From an uncultured Chloroflexota bacterium (lineage in GTDB: Bacteria; Chloroflexota; Limnocylindria; Limnocylindrales; CSP1-4), in assembly GCA_903925955.1 (NCBI GenBank), contig CAIYHO010000117.1, forward strand, positions 1 to 32,889: 32,889 nt of DNA. Reading direction: 5' to 3'. How positions within the stretch are numbered: the stretch's first letter is position 1; every line of letters begins with the position of its first letter. Shown piece after piece: positions 1-7,562 of this stretch. The notes below the pieces were generated by a model that made no database searches, was not told where the DNA came from, and worked only from the letters and a program-made list of their open reading frames with translations. The position numbers and the translations under genes were made by a program.

Positions 1-747
1 ATGGCCGAGGCCCAGGCCGCCGGCGCTGACGCGTTCTTTGACGAGAAGTACGGCGAGCGCGTCCGCACCATCCGAGTTGAGGGCTTCAGCCACGAGTTGT
101 GTGGCGGCACACACTGTCGCGCATCGGGCCAGATCGGCAACTTTGTGATCACCTCTGAGCGGAGCATCGGCTCTGGCGTGCGACGCATTGAGGCCGTCAC
201 CGGCGCCGCTGCCGACAGGCTGATGGAGGAGCGCTTCGCCCTGTTGGAGCGGGCCGCTGCCACGCTGGGTGCGCGCAGCACGGAGGTCATCGAGGAGCGG
301 ATCACCGCCCTGCAGGACGACCTCCGCGAGACCAAGCGGCGCCTCAAGGCCGGAGTCCCTGCCGGCGGTGGCCGACCAAAGCCCGGTGAACTTGCTGCGC
401 AGGCCGTGGAGATTGCCCCTGGCGTGCTCTTCGCGGCATGGTCTGGTGAGATCGACAGCGTCGAGGCGCTCAAGGGCTACGCCCGGGACGTTCGCGCCTC
501 GTTCCCATCGGGCGTGATCGCGGTTGGCCTCGATGCGGACGAGCCGCATCTCTTCGTCACGGTGAGCGACGATCTCGTGGCCCGCGGCCTGGCCGCTGGC
601 GCGCTCGTCCAAGTTGGCGTGGCGGCCATTGACGGGAAGGGCGGCGGGCGACCGGAGATGGCGCAGGGTAAGGGCACACGGCGCAACGGCCTCGCAACCG
701 CGCTTGACGCTGTCCGGGCGACGGTGATCGCCCTGGCAGGCGGCTGA
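1..747 (+). CDS. alaS: Alanyl-tRNA synthetase, C-terminal part (5'-truncated by window edge)
   Basis: C-terminal 248 residues of alanine-tRNA ligase, which charges tRNA-Ala in the cytoplasm. The visible part starts inside the editing domain: an EKYGERV stretch is followed by the zinc-site motif ELCGGTHC, then [13 protein letters not shown], a short coiled-coil linker (about residues 75-115), and the C-terminal DHHA1 region with [12 protein letters not shown]. All are diagnostic of AlaRS. Full-length AlaRS is about 870 residues, so roughly 600 N-terminal residues, including the aminoacylation core, lie upstream of the window. The ATG at base 1 is therefore almost certainly an internal methionine. 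The next gene starts about 30 bp after the stop. Confidence 0.96.
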   Translation: MAEAQAAGADAFFDEKYGERVRTIRVEGFSHELCGGTHCRASGQIGNFVITSERSIGSGVRRIEAVTGAAADRLMEERFALLERAAATLGARSTEVIEERITALQDDLRETKRRLKAGVPAGGGRPKPGELAAQAVEIAPGVLFAAWSGEIDSVEALKGYARDVRASFPSGVIAVGLDADEPHLFVTVSDDLVARGLAAGALVQVGVAAIDGKGGGRPEMAQGKGTRRNGLATALDAVRATVIALAGG

Positions 748-777
748 GCGGACGGGGATTGGGGGAGACTGAAGCCG

Positions 778-2040
778 ATGGCGTTTCTGCGGCGCATCTG
801 GAACCGGGAGCGGGATGACGCGCCCGCTGCCTGCACCGCGCTGGACATCGGCACCGAATACGCCAAGGCGCTGGTCTTTGAGATAGACCCGCAGGGGCAC
901 GGGTTTGTGCGTGGCGTTGGCCGCAAACGACAGGGTCTTGCGCACATGCAGTCGGGCACGGTGGCGGACATCGCCGCAGTTGTAGACAACTGCGCGGTCG
1001 CGCTGCAGGAAGCCGAGGAGATGGCGGGCTTTCGGCCCACGCAAGTGGTGATCGGCATCGCCGGCGAGCTTGTGAAGGGCTTCACGACAACCGTGGCTGT
1101 TGAGCGCAAACGGCCTGATCTGCCCGTCAACGAGGCGGAGCTCGCCAGCCTCATTGAGCGGTGTCAGCATGACGCACTGCGCGAGGCGGAGCAGGCGATC
1201 ACCTGGGAGACTGGTCTGCCCAAGGTGGACGTCCGTCTTGTGCACAGCGCGGTTGTCGGCGCGTCGATGGACGGCTACAGCCTGGCCAACCCCGTGGGCT
1301 TTCAGGGCCGACACGTCAAGATCAGCATCTTCAACGCGTTTGCGCCGCTTGTGCACCTTGGTGCTTTGCAGTCGGTGGCAAGCCGGCTGGACCTGCAGCT
1401 GCTTGAGGTGGTGGCGGAGCCCTACGCCGTGGCTCGGGTGATGGGGCTTGACGCCGTGCGGCAGGCTGGCGCCTTGTTCGTTGATGTCGGCGGTGGCACC
1501 ACAGATGTCGCGCTTGTGCGCCAGGGCGGCGTTGAGGGCACCCGCATGTTTGCGCTTGGCGGACGTGCCTTCACCAAGTCCATTTCAGACCGGCTGGACC
1601 TGCCGTTCCCGCGGGCCGAGGCGCTGAAGGTTGACTACGCGCGCGGCCTCAACGTTGACGACGCCGAGATGGTGGCCGGCGTTGTGGCTGACGATGTTGC
1701 CGTGTGGTCGGCCGGCATGGAGCTGGTGCTGGAGGAGCTGGCCGCCGGCGAGCTCCTGCCATCGCGGATCTATCTGTGCGGCGGCGGTTCGCGGCTGCCC
1801 GAGATCCCAGCGGCGCTGACCGGGGACCGCTTCTGGCGCGGGCTGCCGTTTGCGCGCCCGCCAGAGGTGGTCATCATGTCGCCCTCGCTGGCGGTGGCCC
1901 TGACAGACTCCACGGGGCTTCTGGTGGACCAGCAGGATGTGACACCCCTGGGTCTGGCGAACCAGGCGATTGAGCTGCATGTGGCCGAGGACCCGCTCGA
2001 CGCGGTCCTGCGCCGAGTGCTGCGCGCCATGAAGGTCTAG
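778..2040 (+). CDS. FtsA-like actin-family ATPase (FtsA/PilM type)
   Basis: 420-residue actin/Hsp70-fold ATPase. Phosphate-1 motif is LDIGTEYAK near residue 23, phosphate-2 is VDVGGGTTDVAL around residue 237, and the adenosine motif is LCGGGSRLPE around residue 332. Between them lies an FtsA-type 1C (SHS2) segment with a P-x-G-x-x-G pattern and VAEPYAVA. The stretch LGGRAFTKSISDRL followed by AEALK matches FtsA more than PilM. The C-terminus (DPLDAVLRRVLRAMKV) could form an amphipathic helix like the FtsA membrane anchor. FtsA tethers FtsZ to the membrane; PilM couples to the bitopic PilN. The neighbour 10 bp downstream is a bitopic membrane protein, so a PilM-like pairing is equally possible. 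No ftsZ or pil gene is in the window, so I leave the symbol empty. A purine-rich GGGGGAGA lies upstream of the ATG. Confidence 0.85.
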   Translation: MAFLRRIWNRERDDAPAACTALDIGTEYAKALVFEIDPQGHGFVRGVGRKRQGLAHMQSGTVADIAAVVDNCAVALQEAEEMAGFRPTQVVIGIAGELVKGFTTTVAVERKRPDLPVNEAELASLIERCQHDALREAEQAITWETGLPKVDVRLVHSAVVGASMDGYSLANPVGFQGRHVKISIFNAFAPLVHLGALQSVASRLDLQLLEVVAEPYAVARVMGLDAVRQAGALFVDVGGGTTDVALVRQGGVEGTRMFALGGRAFTKSISDRLDLPFPRAEALKVDYARGLNVDDAEMVAGVVADDVAVWSAGMELVLEELAAGELLPSRIYLCGGGSRLPEIPAALTGDRFWRGLPFARPPEVVIMSPSLAVALTDSTGLLVDQQDVTPLGLANQAIELHVAEDPLDAVLRRVLRAMKV

Positions 2041-2050
2041 GCTGGTCCCC

Positions 2051-3721
2051 ATGGCCCACCTTGCCTACCTTGAACCTGACGACGAGCTGACCACGGCCGC
2101 CAGCCGGATCCGCCTGACGCCCGGTGACCGGGTTGGGCTTGTGTTGCCCTTCAACTCGCGTGTCGCCACGTCGCGTATCAACTTCCGGCTCCTTGCGCGT
2201 GAGGTCAACGAGGCGGGCCGGATCCTCGATGTCATTGCGCCCGACGCTGCTGCCCGAGCGCTTGCGATCTCGGCCGGTCTGCGTGCCTTCGCCACGGTTG
2301 CGGAGTACGAGGCCGCCGTGGGGCAGGCTGGCATGCAGGCCGCGCCCAGGTGGACGGAGGACCTGGCGCCGGGTCTCAGCAGCTTGACCAATGTTCACGA
2401 GACCGTCGAGCAGTGGGGCCCGGAGCCGTGGCTGCCGCTCGAGCGCGATACGGACGCGCGGTCGCGGGAGGTTGCAGATGCCCGCCGCAGGCCGCCAACA
2501 GTGGTCCGCAGCGCAAAGCCCATGGGGTCGCCGGTTGTCCTGGTGCTGATCCTGGTGCTGGCCGTGCTGCTGGGGCTGGGCGGCGCCGCGGGCGTGATGC
2601 TGCTGCCAGCCGCCGAGATCACGGTCACCGCGAAGGCTGAGGACGTGCCGGCTCTCGCGCTCGCGGTTATTGCAGACCCCTCAGTGAAGGAGCCTGACGC
2701 GACGGGCCTGCGGATCCCCGCCCAGCTGGTGGAGTTGCCGGTGCAGGTTTCGGGCGACTACAAGGCAACCGGCAAGAAGGTCACCGAGACCAAGGCCACG
2801 GGCTCCGTGACCTTCACCACCATCAACACGCTCTCGGCGCAGTCTGTCCCCAAGGGCACCCGGCTCTCAACGGTGGATGGAACGGTCTTTGCCACCACAG
2901 CGACTGTGGTGGTGCCAATGGCAACGGTGCACTTCCCAACAATCTCGCTTGGGTCCGTGTCCGTGGGCGTGGTTGCCGTGAAGGCCGGGATTGGCGGGAA
3001 TGTGGCAGGCGGCGCCATCACGCAGGTTCCGTCCAGCCTGTCGGCGGTCAAGATCAAGGCCTCAAACCCGGCTGCGACCAGCGGCGGTACCCGCACAGAG
3101 ACCGTCCAGATTGCGCAGGCGGATGTTGATGCCGCGCTGAAGGACCTCAACGCGCGCCTGCAGACGGCCTTTGAGACTGCGGTTGCAGCGCCCAGCGGGC
3201 TGCCCGCCGGAGCAGTCAGCTACCCGGACACCGCCGTGCTTGGTGACGTCACCCCGGACACGGATCCGGCCACGCTAGCGGGCACGCCGGTGGAGACCTT
3301 TAGTCTCGCGCTTGCTGCTGCCGGGAGCATCCTCGCGGTTGACGCATCGCCCATCGCCGCCATCGGCGAGGCAGCCATTGCCCGCGCAGTACAAGCCGGC
3401 TATCGGCTGGTGCCCGGTTCTGTTGTGGTGAAGGTTGGCACGGGCGTGCCGGCTGACGGCGGTGTGACGTTTGAGGTCCAGGCCAGCGCGAAGCGCATCC
3501 GGATCCTTGACGCCGCAGCGCTCCGGACCCAGGTGCTTGGTCAGACCGAGGCGGCGGCGCGTGCGGCGCTGAGCGCGTACGGCAGCGTTGAGATCTCGTT
3601 CTGGCCGGGCTGGGTGTCCGCCGTGCCCTCCAACGCCGATCGCGTGACCGTGACTGTTGGCGACGGTGCGCCCGGCGCCAAACCCGGCTCCAGCCAGTCG
3701 CCGGTACCATCGAGCCCATGA
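2051..3721 (+). CDS. Bitopic membrane protein with baseplate J-like extracytoplasmic domain
   Basis: 556 residues in four parts. Residues 1-90 form a cytoplasmic alpha/beta domain (YLEPDDE, VGLVLPFNSR, ATSRINFRLL). A polar linker spans about 90-157. One transmembrane helix (PVVLVLILVLAVLLGLG) sits at about 161-187. An exported domain of about 370 residues follows. Within that domain, ATGSVTFTTINT, VPKGTRLST and GIGGNVAGGAITQV resemble the baseplate J (gp47) fold, which occurs in many non-phage chromosomal proteins of Chloroflexota and candidate-phylum bacteria. The tail is Pro/Ser-rich. No other phage genes are nearby, so phage origin is unlikely. The start lies 10 nt after the FtsA-like stop, without a clear Shine-Dalgarno; the last bases overlap ruvX (ATGA). 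Its function is unknown; partnership with the upstream ATPase is my inference. Confidence 0.8.
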   Translation: MAHLAYLEPDDELTTAASRIRLTPGDRVGLVLPFNSRVATSRINFRLLAREVNEAGRILDVIAPDAAARALAISAGLRAFATVAEYEAAVGQAGMQAAPRWTEDLAPGLSSLTNVHETVEQWGPEPWLPLERDTDARSREVADARRRPPTVVRSAKPMGSPVVLVLILVLAVLLGLGGAAGVMLLPAAEITVTAKAEDVPALALAVIADPSVKEPDATGLRIPAQLVELPVQVSGDYKATGKKVTETKATGSVTFTTINTLSAQSVPKGTRLSTVDGTVFATTATVVVPMATVHFPTISLGSVSVGVVAVKAGIGGNVAGGAITQVPSSLSAVKIKASNPAATSGGTRTETVQIAQADVDAALKDLNARLQTAFETAVAAPSGLPAGAVSYPDTAVLGDVTPDTDPATLAGTPVETFSLALAAAGSILAVDASPIAAIGEAAIARAVQAGYRLVPGSVVVKVGTGVPADGGVTFEVQASAKRIRILDAAALRTQVLGQTEAAARAALSAYGSVEISFWPGWVSAVPSNADRVTVTVGDGAPGAKPGSSQSPVPSSP

Positions 3722-4227
3722 CCCCCCGGATCCTTGGTATCGACCTCGGCTCGCGTCGCATTGGTCTTGCCGTCGCGGACGCCGGCATCGGCATCGCGCA
3801 GGCGTTTGCGACGATTGGCCGTGGCGCCGACATCAACGCGGATGGCGTAGCCCTGGCCCGCGTCTGCCGCGACCAGCGGATCACCGAGCTTGTGGTGGGT
3901 CTGCCCATCGAAGCGCGCGGCAATGAGGGCGAAATGGCGGCGGGAGCCCGCGCGTGGGCCGAGGCCATCAGCACCTTGCTTGGCATTCCTGTGGTGATGC
4001 GCGACGAGCGGCTGTCGTCCTTTGAGGCAGAGCAGCGGCTTGGCCGCATGCCGCGCGGGCGCAGTGGCGGGGCACCCTCAAAGGCGCAGCGCGACGCCTA
4101 TCGAGCGCGGGTTGATCGGGAGGCGGCGTCCGTCATCCTGCAGGACGAGCTTGACAGCCGTCGTGCCGCCGGGTCGCTGGTTGAGCGCGTGGCGATGCCG
4201 GCGCCCGTAGTTGAGGACGCCCGATGA
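3718..4227 (+). CDS. ruvX: RuvX/YqgF family pre-16S rRNA nuclease (putative Holliday junction resolvase)
   Basis: 169-residue RNase H-fold protein. The N-terminal LGIDLGSRRIGLAVAD carries the first acidic residue, LVVGLP follows in the middle, DERLSS supplies the next conserved acid, and VDREAASVILQDEL is the C-terminal signature. Known family roles are maturation of the 16S rRNA 5' end (E. coli YqgF) and suggested Holliday junction resolution. Residues 110-122 hold a Gly/Ser/Arg-rich segment, slightly longer than in many homologues. The ATG overlaps the previous stop by 4 nt and the stop overlaps mltG's ATG, so translation is probably coupled. The start has no Shine-Dalgarno but is preceded by TACCAT and 7 nt (see findings). 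Confidence 0.93.
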   Translation: MTPRILGIDLGSRRIGLAVADAGIGIAQAFATIGRGADINADGVALARVCRDQRITELVVGLPIEARGNEGEMAAGARAWAEAISTLLGIPVVMRDERLSSFEAEQRLGRMPRGRSGGAPSKAQRDAYRARVDREAASVILQDELDSRRAAGSLVERVAMPAPVVEDAR

Positions 4228-5618
4228 CGGGCCCGAGCAAGCGCAACGTGCGGGACCGCGGCGATCGGACATCCGGGACCCGTCCTACTGGTGTCGATCC
4301 CGCGGGAGCCTATCGCCGCTCCGGCCGATATGGTCGCGGACCGGGCGACCAGCGCCGGTTTGCGCGCTACGGCAAGCGCGGCGGCGGCCTCTTTGGGCTG
4401 CTGCGCTTCGGCATCTTCCTGGGCGTCCTTGCGGTGCTGGTCATCGGCGCCATGGCCACCGTGGCCCGGCCCATGGTGCGCGCCATCGTGGTCCCGTGGG
4501 CAAACGGCAACGCCAGCGCGCTGTCGATCCCGTTTGTCGCGGATCTCGTTCGCGAGGACCTGGGCAGCACGCTGACCGATCCCGCCAGCAGTGACGCCAC
4601 AGTGGTGACCTTCACCGTTGCCACCGGTGACACGCCAACCACCATCGCCCCGCGGCTCCTCAAAGCCGGCGTTATCGCCGATCAGCGGGCCTTCCTGTTC
4701 CAGGCCCGGATGGACGGTCTGGCACCCAAGCTCTCAACTGGTGACTTTGCGCTGGCCAAGAACCTCACGCCTGCCCAAGTTGTGGCTGGCCTGGTGGCCA
4801 ACCGGGTTGTGGCGCAGGTCATGAACATCACGTTCCGTGAGGGCCTGCGGCTGGAGCAGATGGCCACCAAGCTGCTCACAGTTGAGGGTGACGGCATTGA
4901 CCCGGCGCAATTCCTGGCCCTCGCGCAGGATCCGCCCAACTCGCTCCTTGCAGACTACGCGTGGCTCCTGGATCCAAAGATCCACCCCAAGGGCACGTCG
5001 CTGGAGGGCTTCCTCTACCCGGACACGTATCAGGTGCGGATTGATGTCGCGGCGCCCACGGGCGCTGACGGGCTGATCCGCAAGATGCTGGACAACTTCT
5101 ACGTCAAGGTGGGGCCCGATCGCATGGCGGCGGCGTCCAAGCTTGGGCTTTCGTTCTACCAGTTGCTCACGCTCGCCTCAATCGTTGAGCAAGAGGCCCA
5201 ACTCGACAAGGAGCGGGCGCTGATTGCCGGCGTCTACACAAACCGCCTCACCCCCACCGTGTGGGCCTTGGGGAAGCTGCAGTCTGACCCGACAGTCTTC
5301 TACACACACGACACCTTGGAGCTTGCGAAGATCAAGTTCCCGCAGTGGATCAAGTACGTCTTCTGGGCTGAGTTCTCAACCGCAATGCCAGACCCGCTGC
5401 CGCCTGCGGTCATCGGCTACGACACGTATGTCAGCAAGGGGCTGCCGCCCACGCCCATTTGCGCGCCGGCGCTCGCCTCCATCGACGCTGCCATCAGCCC
5501 CAACACGAAGACCGGCTACCTGTACTTCTTCGCCAAGATGGACGGGTCTGGAACCACCGCCTTTGCAAAGACGCTCGCGGAACACAACGCGAATATCAAG
5601 AAGTACGGCAAGCACTGA
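4224..5618 (+). CDS. mltG: Endolytic transglycosylase MltG (YceG-like)
   Basis: 464 residues. A basic, disordered N-terminal cytoplasmic region (1-50) is followed by a transmembrane helix (about 53-75, FGIFLGVLAVLVIGAM) and a periplasm/exterior-facing body. A LysM-like stretch is seen at FTVATGDTPTTIAPRLLKAGVI-type sequence. The catalytic region has ASIVEQEA, whose first Glu matches the E. coli MltG active-site glutamate, then KLQSDPTVFYT and YVSKGLPPTPIC, all family signatures. MltG cleaves nascent peptidoglycan strands near the membrane and is thought to set glycan length. A short extra segment of about 25 residues (ELAKIKFPQWIKYVFW region) separates the DPT motif from the SKGLPP motif. The ATG overlaps the ruvX stop; ruvX-mltG adjacency is common in bacteria. 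Confidence 0.93.
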   Translation: MTGPSKRNVRDRGDRTSGTRPTGVDPAGAYRRSGRYGRGPGDQRRFARYGKRGGGLFGLLRFGIFLGVLAVLVIGAMATVARPMVRAIVVPWANGNASALSIPFVADLVREDLGSTLTDPASSDATVVTFTVATGDTPTTIAPRLLKAGVIADQRAFLFQARMDGLAPKLSTGDFALAKNLTPAQVVAGLVANRVVAQVMNITFREGLRLEQMATKLLTVEGDGIDPAQFLALAQDPPNSLLADYAWLLDPKIHPKGTSLEGFLYPDTYQVRIDVAAPTGADGLIRKMLDNFYVKVGPDRMAAASKLGLSFYQLLTLASIVEQEAQLDKERALIAGVYTNRLTPTVWALGKLQSDPTVFYTHDTLELAKIKFPQWIKYVFWAEFSTAMPDPLPPAVIGYDTYVSKGLPPTPICAPALASIDAAISPNTKTGYLYFFAKMDGSGTTAFAKTLAEHNANIKKYGKH

Positions 5619-5619
5619 C

Positions 5620-6846
5620 ATGACGGCACGGCTGCCCATCCCGGCCGACTTTGCCGAGGCCCCGACAGCCGCAACCCGCGCGCGCTGGCTTGAGGCGGAC
5701 AGGGCTCATCGGCCGGCCCGCTTGACAGCATTGCGCACCCGAATGGCTGAAGAAGGCGTTGGCGCCTACTTTGGCGTCAGGCCTGAGCACATGCGCTGGC
5801 TGACCGGGTTCACGTTGGGGCCGGGCGAGAAGACGTCGGCCGGACACTCGGGCGAATTCCTTGTTGGGCCCCAGAACGTGACGGTTGTGGCGGACTCGCG
5901 CTACGTCATCCAGGTGCGCCGCGAGGCCCGCGAGGCGTCACTTGAGGAAGTTGGGTACGACCTGCCCGGCGCGTGGGCTCGCCTCGTTGCTGCAACCGGC
6001 GCCCGGCGGGTTGCCATGGAGGCCGCTGCGCTGACGCACGCCGACTGGATGCGACTGCAGGCTGCGGCGCCCGACGTGGAACTGGTGCCGGCCGACGGGT
6101 GGGTGGAGGCGATGCGCGCCGTCAAGACACCTGACGAGGTTGAGCGGATTGCCGCTGCGTGTGCCGTGGCGGATAGGGCGCTTGCGGCGCTGCTGCCCGC
6201 CATCCGGCCCGGTGTGACCGAACAGGATCTGGCGCTGCAGCTGGAGTGGCTGATCCGGACTGGCGGCGCGGAATGCTTGGCGTTTGACGTGGCATGTCTC
6301 GCGGGACCAGAGGCAGCGCTTCCGCACGGTTCGCCCGGTGATCGGCCGGTGTTGGCCAACGCTGCGCTGTTGTTTGACTTTGGCGCGCAGGTGGCTGGGT
6401 ATCGCAGCGATATGACGCGGACGCTGTTCGTGGGCGAGCCATCCGCTCGTGACGCCGCCCTGTACGGCGTCGTCGCAGCCTCCCAGCAGGCAGCCATCGA
6501 TCTGGTTGCAGCCGCGGTCAGCGCCCGGGGGACGATGCCGGATGGGCGCGCGGTGGATGTGGTGGCTCGCGCGGTCATCGATGCCGACGGGCGCTGGCCC
6601 GCGTACGGCCATGGCCTTGGGCATGGGATCGGCTTGGCCACACACGAGGAGCCGCGCGTTTCGCGGTCCGCCCCCGAGACGCCGCTGCCCTCGCCACCGG
6701 TGTTCTCGGTGGAGCCCGGGATCTACCTTGAGGGCGAGACCGGGGTCCGCATTGAGGATCTGCTGCACCTTGACGCGCAGGCAGGCGTTGCGGCGCTGCT
6801 GACCATGTTCCCGCGTGACCTCATTTCGCTGCCGCTGGGCGCCTGA
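5620..6846 (+). CDS. M24 family metallopeptidase (Xaa-Pro aminopeptidase-like)
   Basis: 408 residues with the pita-bread fold. The N-terminal creatinase-like domain (about 1-165) includes MRWLTGF; the catalytic domain follows. The five metal ligands are visible: Asp in LLFDFGA, Asp in YRSDMTRT, His in HGLGHGIG, Glu in SVEPGIY and Glu in VRIEDL. The family removes N-terminal residues preceding proline from peptides in the cytoplasm; the exact substrate cannot be read from sequence. The ORF track opens this frame at 5224, but that extension lies inside mltG. The ATG at 5620, one base after the mltG stop, fits family length. It is followed by efp after about 146 bp, a common pepP-efp order. Confidence 0.92.
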   Translation: MTARLPIPADFAEAPTAATRARWLEADRAHRPARLTALRTRMAEEGVGAYFGVRPEHMRWLTGFTLGPGEKTSAGHSGEFLVGPQNVTVVADSRYVIQVRREAREASLEEVGYDLPGAWARLVAATGARRVAMEAAALTHADWMRLQAAAPDVELVPADGWVEAMRAVKTPDEVERIAAACAVADRALAALLPAIRPGVTEQDLALQLEWLIRTGGAECLAFDVACLAGPEAALPHGSPGDRPVLANAALLFDFGAQVAGYRSDMTRTLFVGEPSARDAALYGVVAASQQAAIDLVAAAVSARGTMPDGRAVDVVARAVIDADGRWPAYGHGLGHGIGLATHEEPRVSRSAPETPLPSPPVFSVEPGIYLEGETGVRIEDLLHLDAQAGVAALLTMFPRDLISLPLGA

Positions 6847-6909
6847 GCGCCTGAGCGCCTGACAACTCGCGGGTTGGTGGCGAGGTCGCGTCTGCAACGG
6901 CGGCTCTGG

Positions 6910-6915
6910 TAGCAT
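6910..6915 (+). promoter_or_regulatory. Candidate -10 box (TAGCAT) upstream of efp
   Basis: TAGCAT in the 146-bp gap between the peptidase gene and efp, in the context GGTAGCATCCC. It matches the TAnnAT boxes found upstream of several other transcription units here. No convincing -35 hexamer lies 16-18 bp upstream. Implied leader is about 70 nt. Confidence 0.4.
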
Positions 6916-6992
6916 CCCCGGGCACATCCACGACGTAGGACGGGGCCAAACACGCCCCAAATCCTCCAACGCCCACCGGAGCACTACCCGAC

Positions 6993-7550
6993 ATGATCAG
7001 CACCGGCGAGTTGCGCAAGGGCGTCGTCATCGAGCTTGATGGCGAACTCTGGCAGATCCTTGACTACCACCACATCAAGATGGGTCGCGGTTCGGCCCAG
7101 GTCCGCATCAAGTTCCGCAACGTCAAGAAGGGCAGCACGGTCGAGAAGTCGTTCCAGGCTGGCGAGCGCTGGCCGCGCGCCCAGATCGATCGCCGCCCGG
7201 TGCAGTTCCTCTACCGCGACGGTGATGACCTCCACTTCATGGAGACCGAGTCCTACGAGCAGTTCGCGCTTCGCGCGGACACCCTCGATGACGTGGTGGG
7301 CTACCTGAAGGACGGCATGATCCTGGACCGCACCAGCTATCAGGAAGAGACGCTGGGCGTGGAGCTGCCGGTGACCGTTGACCTGGTTGTCGCTGAGACG
7401 GACCCAGGGTTTGCTGGTGACACCGCCCAGGGCGCCCGCAAGAACGCCACCATGGAGACCGGGCTCGTCGTGGTCGTGCCGCTGTTTGTCGTCGAGGGCG
7501 ACACGCTGCGCATCGACACCCGAACGGGCGAGTACCAGACCCGGCTGTAG
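6993..7550 (+). CDS. efp: Elongation factor P
   Basis: 185 residues, the usual length. EF-P binds between the P and E sites and relieves stalling at polyproline. The KOW-like domain I begins MISTGELRKG; the OB domains II and III end with TDPGFAGDT-like and VVVPLFVVEGDTLRIDTRTGEYQTR, the C-terminal EF-P signature. The loop that receives post-translational modification reads K-M-G-R-G, putting arginine at position 32, where most EF-Ps have lysine. In EarP-containing bacteria an arginine here is rhamnosylated, but this loop lacks the S-G-R-N form and no earP lies in the window. The Pro-rich tails of the baseplate-J-like protein and the PPPPPP run in ScpA are likely clients (inference). Confidence 0.97.
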   Translation: MISTGELRKGVVIELDGELWQILDYHHIKMGRGSAQVRIKFRNVKKGSTVEKSFQAGERWPRAQIDRRPVQFLYRDGDDLHFMETESYEQFALRADTLDDVVGYLKDGMILDRTSYQEETLGVELPVTVDLVVAETDPGFAGDTAQGARKNATMETGLVVVVPLFVVEGDTLRIDTRTGEYQTRL

Positions 7551-7562
7551 CCGGCACGTCCG

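Noticed and set aside
2051-3721. Prophage tail (baseplate J) remnant
   Set aside because: A membrane helix and cytoplasmic domain are fused to it, and neighbours are housekeeping genes, so a cellular role is more likely.
5224-5619. Upstream extension of the M24 peptidase ORF
   Set aside because: It overlaps mltG in another frame and its translation is Ser/Arg/Pro-rich without motifs; the ATG at 5620 fits family length.
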